Shown here: in pieces, positions 53,609-64,000 of the stretch | Layout of the letters: the number at the start of each line of letters is the position of its first letter | Position numbering within the stretch: the stretch's first letter is position 1 | NCBI GenBank assembly: GCA_002104945.1 | Contig: MCFH01000001.1 | Coordinates: 1,329,001-1,393,000 of the forward strand | From: Piromyces finnis | Taxonomy: Eukaryota; Neocallimastigomycota; Neocallimastigomycetes; Neocallimastigales; Neocallimastigaceae | Length of the DNA: 64,000 nt | Direction: 5' to 3' | Notes under the pieces: model-generated | Seen by the model: only the letters and a program-made list of their open reading frames with translations | What the model was told of the DNA's origin: nothing | Database searches by the model: none | Program-made: the position numbers and the translations under genes

Positions 53609-55459
53609 CTTGAAATCTTATATATTTAATTTTATTTTTATTAATTGTTTATTGTTTTGTTACTATTATTATTTGTTTTTATTTTATATTTTATTTTTAT
53701 TCTTTATTATTATTAAAAAGTAAAAAAAAAAAAAATAGAAAAATAAATAATTTAGATTTTAATTCAATAAACATTAAGTAAATAAGCATTTATTTTATTT
53801 TTAATTTATTAACTTACTGATTTTCTTTAATTTCGATATTTTATTTTTTTTAAGATAATTCTGTTTTTAATTCCTGTTTTAATTATTAAAAAAACTTATT
53901 TAATATGAATTATTATAATCATGATATAAATAAAATTTTATTCAAATAGAACATATTAATAAATTTACCATAAAGGAAAGCACTATACTCTTCTTAGCCA
54001 ATAAAATAAATTAAATAGTAAAAGCTCATAAAATAAAAAGAAAAAGAAATTCTATTTAATTGAAAATAGTGAAATAAATATATTTACTGAAATTAAATAA
54101 TGAAATTTGATATTGAAATTCGATAATTTATTTGTTTTAATGGTTGTTTTATGAAATCCGTATATTTTTTTATTTTTATTTTTTTTTAAAAAAAAAAATA
54201 GGTAATTTTTATAATATTATAATTATAATACTGGTCTTAAATATTTTAATTTTAATAATATCTTCATTAGCAATGCTTCTTAGTAATTAATTTATTATTA
54301 ATTTTATTTAAGAAGAAGAAAAATTATTAGTTTATATTTTATTATAGATAAATGAAATGAAATTAAATAAATATTGTAAGAAATAATTAACAATTTTAAT
54401 ATATGAATACGTTTAAGTTATTTTATAATAAATTATGAAATAAAGTAAATCTTTTTTTTTTTTTAAAAAAAAAGGGACTTAAAAAGAACAAAGTAAGTAA
54501 GGGGAAAATATTAAAATTATATATAAAATAAAATAATATTAAATTATTACAATTGAAAATATACTAAATTTGGCTGTTTATGTATATATATATATATATA
54601 AAGGAAAAAGAAAAAGAAAAAAAAAAAAAAAACTTTTGATTTTTCGTTATTTCTAATACACTATTTAAATTAAATATAAAATGTTTTTTGATATTTTCTT
54701 TAATTATTTTAATATGGCAAATATAAAAAGAAAAAGATTTGTTTTTTTCTTTCTTTTTTCTTCTTCTTATTCTTTTTTTTTTTTTTTTCTTTCTTTCTTT
54801 TTTTTTAATATAAAAAAATATATATATTATATTTTATAAATGTTTTATTTTCTTCTTATTTTTTCTTTATAGTAAAAGAAAAAAAAAAAAAGTTAAGGAT
54901 ATAAAAAAAAAAAGGGAAAAACAAAAAAGTATAATTAATAGAAAATTTTTTCTACTGAATTAAATATAGATATATAAATATTATTTATTTATATAATAAA
55001 TATAATATATAAAACAATATATTATTATTAAGCAATAAATTGTTAAGTAAAATTTAATATCCATATATTCATATAATATATTATAATATAATATTATTAA
55101 TAAAATATATTATCCATAAAAATAATATATTTGATTTAATTTCAATGTAATGTAATGTATTATATATAATATTTACTTGATCTAAAAAAAAATAATTTAT
55201 ATATTTATTACTAAATAAAATAATAAATAATAAAACATAATGCACAATAAAATACACATATCACTTTTAATTCTTTTATTTATATTTTGTGTTTTTATCT
55301 TATTATTTTAATATCTATATACTTTTATTTTTGAATATTATAGAATCTAATAAAATTTATTTTGTAAAATCTAATTATTTTTGAATTTCTATTAAAACAT
55401 TTATTAAATATGCAGACACTGTATGATTATTCTATATATATATTTACTTAAATAATAAT
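53609..55459. other. AT-rich intergenic region
   Basis: About 1.85 kb upstream of the large unknown gene. It has T/A-rich runs, T-then-A palindromes near 54179-54200 and 54452-54473, and pyrimidine-rich TTC/TTTC runs near 54740-54806. No gene seen. Confidence 0.6.
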
Positions 55460-57858
55460 TTAATAATTTTCGAAAATTTCAGATTTAAGCTGTATTTCAA
55501 AAATTGTAATTGTTACTTCCTTAATAAATTCAAACATAAATCTTGAATTCTTATTAAAATTACTTATTAATAAATCCTGATTTTTTTGGTGTAAAGAATT
55601 ATATTTATCTGAAAAATTAAATAACGAATATTTATTTTGATAAATTCTTAATAAATCTTGGCGTTTTTTGATAAGATCTATAAAAATAGTGTAGAGAGAA
55701 TCCTTATTATAGTTTTCTAATAAATCACGATCAACTAAATAAATAAATATATAAGTTTCTGGGGCTGTTAATAATTGAGAAATTGCATCTGTAAGTGCTA
55801 AATTAAAATCAGGTGAATTATCAAAAAATGACTTTAATAAACTAAAAAGTACTTTAAATATATTCTCTTTATCTAAAAGTTTTATTGCTTTCAATTCATC
55901 AGGCTCTTCAGGCATTTCTTGGATAATATTTTCTGGATAATTTTTATTTATTTCGTTGAAATTTAATCCTGAAAGTTGAATATCAGAATTTGTATTAGCA
56001 TCAAAAATGTATTCTTGTAATTGATTTGAGATATCAGAATTATCATTACCAAAATCTTCTTTAATTGTATTAAATAAGTCGATATATCGATTTACTTCAT
56101 TTCTTAAACATCTTCCACTATCTTTTCTAATTTCATTAATTATTTCTTTTCCCTTTTTATATTATTATATATGAATTATTTAATATTAGCAGAAATTATT
56201 ATAATATAAAAATAAAATTAATAAATTTAAATTATTTGAATTTATATTTAAATATATATAAAAATACTAATATATTCTATTTACATTGTATTGAATTTCA
56301 CATTGATTAATTTTTGTTCGAATATTTGGAATAAGATAGGAAATGGTATAACGATAATGTTGCTTTAACATACAAGAAATGATAAGCATATTAATAGCTG
56401 CAAGTGACGAATCACGTTTATTGTTCATTATATTATCTATTATTAGATTAAATAAATTAGTTTCTTTTATATTTCTATCTCCTGCATTATCATCATTTGA
56501 AAATTCAAAAGGCTCAAAGATAAAAGAAATAAAACAAGATGAAAAATCAATGCATACAATTTTAGAAAGCATGTAATACAAGTATGTTGAAATAACTTCT
56601 AAAGCTTTTGAAGATTCATAGTTTTTAATATATTTTCTAATGAAGGTCTGTTGTAAAAACTTTTTTTTAAAGTTAAACATTATTGAATTTCTAATAGATT
56701 GTATAGAACAATCCATTATAATACTTTCAATAATTGAAAAAATGGTTTTAAATCGATATATATATATATTTTTATCATCAATCTCATTAATATTTAATGG
56801 TAAATTATTAAAAGCTTTCACTAAATCATAAACAAGTTGTTCAGGAAATTTGATAAAATTAATATAATTTAAAAATATTTCTAATGGATGGACAAATAAA
56901 TACTTCATGGCTGTAATAGCCATTTCACCTGTTTGACCAAAATTAAATATAAATTTTTTTAAATATTCAAACAATATACATTCATAATAATTATCGCCTT
57001 CGTTTATAAAGATATTTAATAACTGGGGGTAAAGATTAATCTTTTGGCAAATATTGAAGAGTAAATCTTTTTAAATATAATTTATTTATAAAAAATTAAA
57101 TATATAACCAATAAAATAAGTGATTTAGTTATAATTCAGTAATTAAAAACATAATTTATCTATTGTTAAAGTTAAAAAGTATTCATTCTTTAATATACCT
57201 ACCAATAATACATTTATTACCTTTTTCGGTTATTCTTTCATTAGAATAACAATATTTCAAAAGCTTTAATAATGGTTTATAAACAGTTTTTTTAGTTAAA
57301 AAATTTTCATTTAAAAAACTACATAATTTAGAGTAAAAATCAATTGTTGCATAGATAAGCCCATTGGGTGGAATTTTTTTAATAGAAGACTCAACTAATT
57401 GACAAAGACAGTCCTTACTTAAAAAGTATTCCATACAAGAACCACAATTAGCTAAATTATTATGTAGGTTTCTATCCTCATTAATTAACATATAAATCAT
57501 TTTTTCCATATGATATTGAATTTTCGTTTCTTGAACAGTTAAACCTTCACTCATATTACCACATTCTGAAACAATACTTATCCAATGCTTATATTTTCAT
57601 ATTATATAATATTGAAAATATTGCATCAAAAACATTAAAGATAAAAAAAAAAGCTTTGTTATTTATTAAAGAAGTATAAATAATATTTATAAAAATAATA
57701 TCAATTAAAATTACTGATATACTAACTTTTCTGAAGCATGTAACTCTTATGTTTGTTCTGGAAATGTTTAAATTTCTTTTTTTTTCTGTCTTGAAGACAT
57801 TATCAATATCGAGAAATTTGTCAATATTTATATGATTATTTTTAGCTTTCATATTCAT
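55460..57858 (-). CDS. FHIP/RAI16-like protein (FTS-Hook-interacting family)
   Basis: Four exons (57858-57727, 57587-57203, 57066-56285, 56152-55460) close in frame to 663 residues. After a 44-residue basic start, the N-terminal part has FRKHWISIV, a helix with MLINEDRNLHNNL, then CGSCMEYFLSKDCLCQL, IPPNGLIYATIDFYSKL and VYKPLLKLLKYC, which match the order and spacing of the RAI16/FHIP family block (GPCMEYLL.., PPG..FFSR, ..PVQKLLRLC). Next comes FGQTGEMAITAMKYLFVHP, resembling the family's EGKVGE..ARDALL segment. FHIP proteins join FTS and Hook to couple vesicles or endosomes to dynein. That role here is inference from remembered family features. The donor GTTAGT of exon 1 is acceptable but unusual in this window. 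The protein is shorter than animal FHIPs. Confidence 0.72.
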
Positions 57859-58295
57859 TTTTATTTATTTATTTTTTCATATATATTATAAATAATATTT
57901 AAAATAGTAATTTAAAAAGAATTTGCATTGAAATTATAATTTAATATATTTATTTATATATTATTTATTATTTTTGTTTTAATAATAATAAAACATTTAA
58001 ATGAATTAAGATTTTATATATAATTTATAAAAATGAGAAAATTATTGTTTTTTTACATTTGTTTAAAAAAAGAATATTTAATAAGCATTATAGTCTTCTT
58101 TGAATGACTAAAATGCTAATTTAAATATCTAAAATTATATTTGATTAATAGAACTCTTTAATTATAAGAAATATAAGAAATTTTCAGAATTTTGTTATAA
58201 TTAAAGTAATTTTATATTTTTCATTTTATTACTTTTTTATTTTTTATATTTGCTTAGTATTTCAGTTTCAGTTTAGTTTTTTTTTATGAAATAAA

Positions 58296-58326
<31 letters not shown>

Positions 58327-58765
58327 TTAATTTAACCATAAAAAAATTTAATATAAAAAATTGCCAAATTAAAAAAAATAATTATTTTACTTTTTTCGTC
58401 TATGCATTATCATAATTAAATTTATTGGATTAAAAGTAATATTTATATTCATTTATAATATTTCAATAATAATAATAAAATACTTTTTATAAAACTTTTT
58501 TACATTTTTATTTTAATTATTAGTGTTAGTATATTTTATAATAATTATAAAATGAAAGAATAAAAAGATAAAAAGATTAAAATTATTTAAAAATTCTTTT
58601 AATTTTTTAATGACTTATTGTAAAATTATATTAAATAAAATTAAAAATGTTACACAAAGAATAATTGATATTATTTAAACCATATCACAAATTAATTTAT
58701 GAAAATAATAAAATATTGATTAAGGTTTTTATAAAATATTGTTTACTTATATAAAAATATTATAA
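57859..58765. other. AT-rich intergenic region
   Basis: About 0.9 kb upstream of the FHIP-like gene and downstream of the kinase. Runs of A and T only; no gene seen. Confidence 0.6.
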
Positions 58766-61267
<2,502 letters not shown>

Positions 61268-61834
61268 ATGAAAAGTTTAACTGATTATATTTTTTTTTCT
61301 TATATTTTTTTTTTATTTTTTTAGTATTGTTTTATTAAATAATACTGATTTTAATGAAATTAAAAAAAAAAAGTATAGTAGTAACTTCTATTATATCAAT
61401 TTAAAATTTATAATATCGATAATTTATTATTATTATAAAGAAAAAATGTATTTTTTTTTTTTTTTATATTTTTTTATAATTTCTAATAATTTTATATAGG
61501 TTATGAGTTATTAATATATACTGTAATAATTCATAGTTTTTATTTATTTATTTATTTATTATATAATATCACTTCTTAATATTATACTATAATTATGAAT
61601 GTTCCATTAAAAATAAAAATTGTTTTATTAAATAAAGTTTCAAAAAAAAAAAAAAATTCTACTTTTTATTTGTTATACTATTTATATAAATTTCTAATTT
61701 ATTTGTAACCCAATAACTTTTAAAATCAACCAAAAGTTCGAAAACACATAAATTTGTTTATATTAACATTAACAAATTTAAAAAAAATATTTTAATTTTT
61801 TTTTTTTTATTACATAAATACTATTTACATTATA

Positions 61835-61877
<43 letters not shown>

Positions 61878-62166
61878 GTAGTAGTAGTAGTAGTAGAAAA
61901 TTACTAAATGAAAGTCTGGAAATAAAAAATAAATAAATAAATAAAACGAATTAATTTTATCAGTTCTAATAATAAAACAAATGTGGTATATTTTACTTTA
62001 AATAAATTAAATAGATAGCATATATCATATGAATTGCATTTGATTATTTCTATTTGATTTTGAATTTATGAAAATGTTTTTTATATTATTAATTATTATT
62101 AATAATATATTTTTTGTAAATGAAGAAATAGTAATAACAGAAATTTATTTTCTTTTTCTTTTTTTC

Positions 62167-62197
<31 letters not shown>

Positions 62198-62740
62198 TTT
62201 AAAGGAATCGAACATTTTATTCCATAAAATTCGTATTAAAAAATATTATTTGAATAGTCATTTATATTTTTTATTTATAATATACATATATTTGTATAGT
62301 GATATTGAATTTTGCATTAATAATTGAAATAATACTGGTATTAATATTTGTATTAATATTAGGATTAATATGGTGCTTATTTAGTATAATGATTATTAAA
62401 GAATGTATTATTATATAATAATTAATAACAATAAGCTATGATATTTATATTATTATAAACATTAGTGTATTTTAACTAGGGTAAAATAAATATAATAAAT
62501 TATTAAATATCTAATAAATCCCCCTAAAAATAATAGTAATATTAAATGTAGATGTTTATAAAAATCTCTATAATTTAAAGTTAGAAATATAATTGTAAAA
62601 AAACTAAATTAAACAAAGATTTATAAAAAAAAATATTTATGTTAGTAATAATGGTAAAAACGATTTATAAAAAAAAAAAATAAAAATAAAAATATTTCTA
62701 TGAAAAATAATAATTGATAACGATATGTATTTATATTTTT
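61268..62740. other. AT-rich intergenic region between the kinase and CDC20
   Basis: About 1.5 kb. It includes an AAT run followed by seven AGT units (61837-61897) and a T-rich stretch at 62150-62200. No gene seen. Confidence 0.65.
61837..61897. repeat. (AAT)n-(AGT)n microsatellite
   Basis: About forty bases of AAT followed by seven AGT units, the same AAT/AGT pairing seen in the TBC-gene intron. Confidence 0.93.
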
Positions 62741-64000
62741 TTAACGAATTTTGTTCCTGTCAGTAAAGGTTGACATTAACATATCATTCTCTGAAATTTT
62801 TGATGTGTTTTCATTTTCTTTATTTAAATTGCCTGTTGAACTCGAAGCTTCATTTCTATATTCTTTATTTTTCCATATTTTCCAAAATTTCAACGTTTCA
62901 TCCCCAGCCGCAGTAGCAACACTTTGACCATCAGGGCTTATAGCCGAAAATAATACGCGAGCATCATGTGCTTGAATATTGATAATTCTATCCATTGTTG
63001 GGTATTTCCAGAGAGTAATGTTATTATTTGGAAATCCATGGGATGATAAAATTTCTTTATAATCTAATGACCAAATTAATGAAGTAACTTGTGAACCTGT
63101 AAATATAGAATTGATTTTAGTTTCTGTTGTAGTATTCCAGAAATGAATTGTTTTATCCGAAGTACCACCACCAGTTGCTAAAATATTTGACTGCCATGGA
63201 CACCATGCTAAAGCCTAAATAAAAATAGAAAAATTATAATTTTAGAATCGGTATCGTTAATATTATATTTATATTATCGATATTTACCTTTACAGCAGCA
63301 CGATGATTTGTTTTAGTCATTTTTGGAAGAGATGAACGAATATCCCAAATATTTACTAAGTTATCATTCCCTCCACTAGCTAATAATTGACCATCGTTCT
63401 TCCATGATAAACCACAAACTTCTGCACAATGTCCTAATAGTTCTTGTGTTTTGTGTTTTTCGATACGGACATCATGCTGATAAATACTTCCATCACGACA
63501 TCCAGAAGATAAAATATACTTATCCCATGATAGCACGCCAACCCTTGTAATATGTCCATACATTGATCTTAATTTTCTATCTTGTTCAACATCCCATATT
63601 TGGGTGTCACCTTCAGATGTTCCAACCCCTAAATATTTACCATCTTGAGTCCAAGATATTGAGCATACATCACCACCAACTTTTGATGTATCCTCACATA
63701 TAACATTAACATCTCCATTATTTGCATTCCAAAGATATATTTTGGAATCTAATGCAATGGCGACAATATTTTTTGAGGACCAATCTAGAAGATTTGTATA
63801 ATAATCATCACCAATACCTGGTGCATCTAATACTCTTTCAGCTTGTGTTGGTATTCTTCTTCTTGCAAATGAGGAAACTGATTTTAAAGATTTATTCCAA
63901 CATGAACGTAAAGGTGGTTTATCTGTTGCTGGTGGCTCAGCATTGAATGTTAATATTCTTTGGTCAAAGTTAATAGATAAAGCTTGTGCTAAATTCTCTT
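62741..64000 (-). CDS. CDC20: CDC20/Slp1, APC/C activator (WD40), N-terminus outside the window
   Basis: Two exons are visible (64000-63288, partial, and 63214-62741), encoding ~394 residues to the stop. After RRIPTQAERVLDAPG comes DDYYTNLLDWSSKNIVAIAL and a seven-bladed WD40 propeller: LWNANNGDV, RVGVLSWD, GHCAEVCGLSWKNDGQLLASGG, LAWCPWQSNILATGGG, GSQVTSLIW, SSHGFPNNN and AHDARVLFSAISPDG. The last two residues are Ile-Arg, the IR tail by which Cdc20 and Cdh1 bind the anaphase-promoting complex. The ERVLDAPG start of the propeller and overall wording match fission yeast Slp1/Cdc20 better than Cdh1. The C-box lies beyond the window. Function: recruits securin and cyclins for ubiquitination at anaphase. 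Confidence 0.96.

Overview
This 64 kb window is nuclear DNA from an extremely AT-rich, intron-bearing eukaryote. Several protein architectures point to a fungus: an SH3-SAM-PH protein of the Boi type, LAS1, a Slp1-like CDC20, an Aro3/Aro4-type DAHP synthase and a GYP1 Rab-GAP. The near absence of G and C outside genes, the poly-Asn/Gln proteins, the long AAT, AAAT and poly-T tracts and the many small GT..AG introns fit an anaerobic gut fungus (Neocallimastigomycota) best. That placement is an inference; no rRNA or organellar marker is present.

Layout. 1-1493: 3' part of a homeodomain gene (+). 2186-6345: a cluster of three decayed 3' ends of one non-LTR retrotransposon (LINE) family, one of which keeps the reverse transcriptase FADD box. 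8918-9653: ARF1 (+). 10347-11025 and 16284-16582: two 5'-truncated copies of a second LINE subfamily, each flanked by a short target-site duplication. 13823-15493: DAHP synthase (+). 17514-21448: muskelin (-). 24190-25092: p24 cargo receptor (+). 26156-29336: LAS1 (+), convergent with an M48-type protein that has lost its catalytic Glu (29832-31681, -). 34622-38838: Boi-like protein (+). 40259-41794: TOM40 (-). 43043-46521: GYP1-like TBC protein (-). 48434-53608: a 1194-residue protein I do not recognise (-). 55460-57858: FHIP/RAI16-like protein (-). 58766-61267: S6K/RSK-like AGC kinase (-). 62741-64000: CDC20, C-terminal part (-).

I built every multi-exon model by hand from GT..AG boundaries, reading-frame continuity and family similarity. 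All the complete models close in frame. Several need very small exons (10-16 nt), which an ORF-based annotation would miss.

Functional themes are vesicle traffic and polarity (ARF1, p24, GYP1, FHIP, Boi-like), organelle protein import (TOM40, and a putative organellar M48 pseudopeptidase), ribosome maturation (LAS1), proteolysis control (CDC20, muskelin), growth signalling (AGC kinase) and aromatic amino acid synthesis. There is no sign of operon-like grouping. Intergenic DNA is almost pure A/T; I saw no tRNA, rRNA or CRISPR array.
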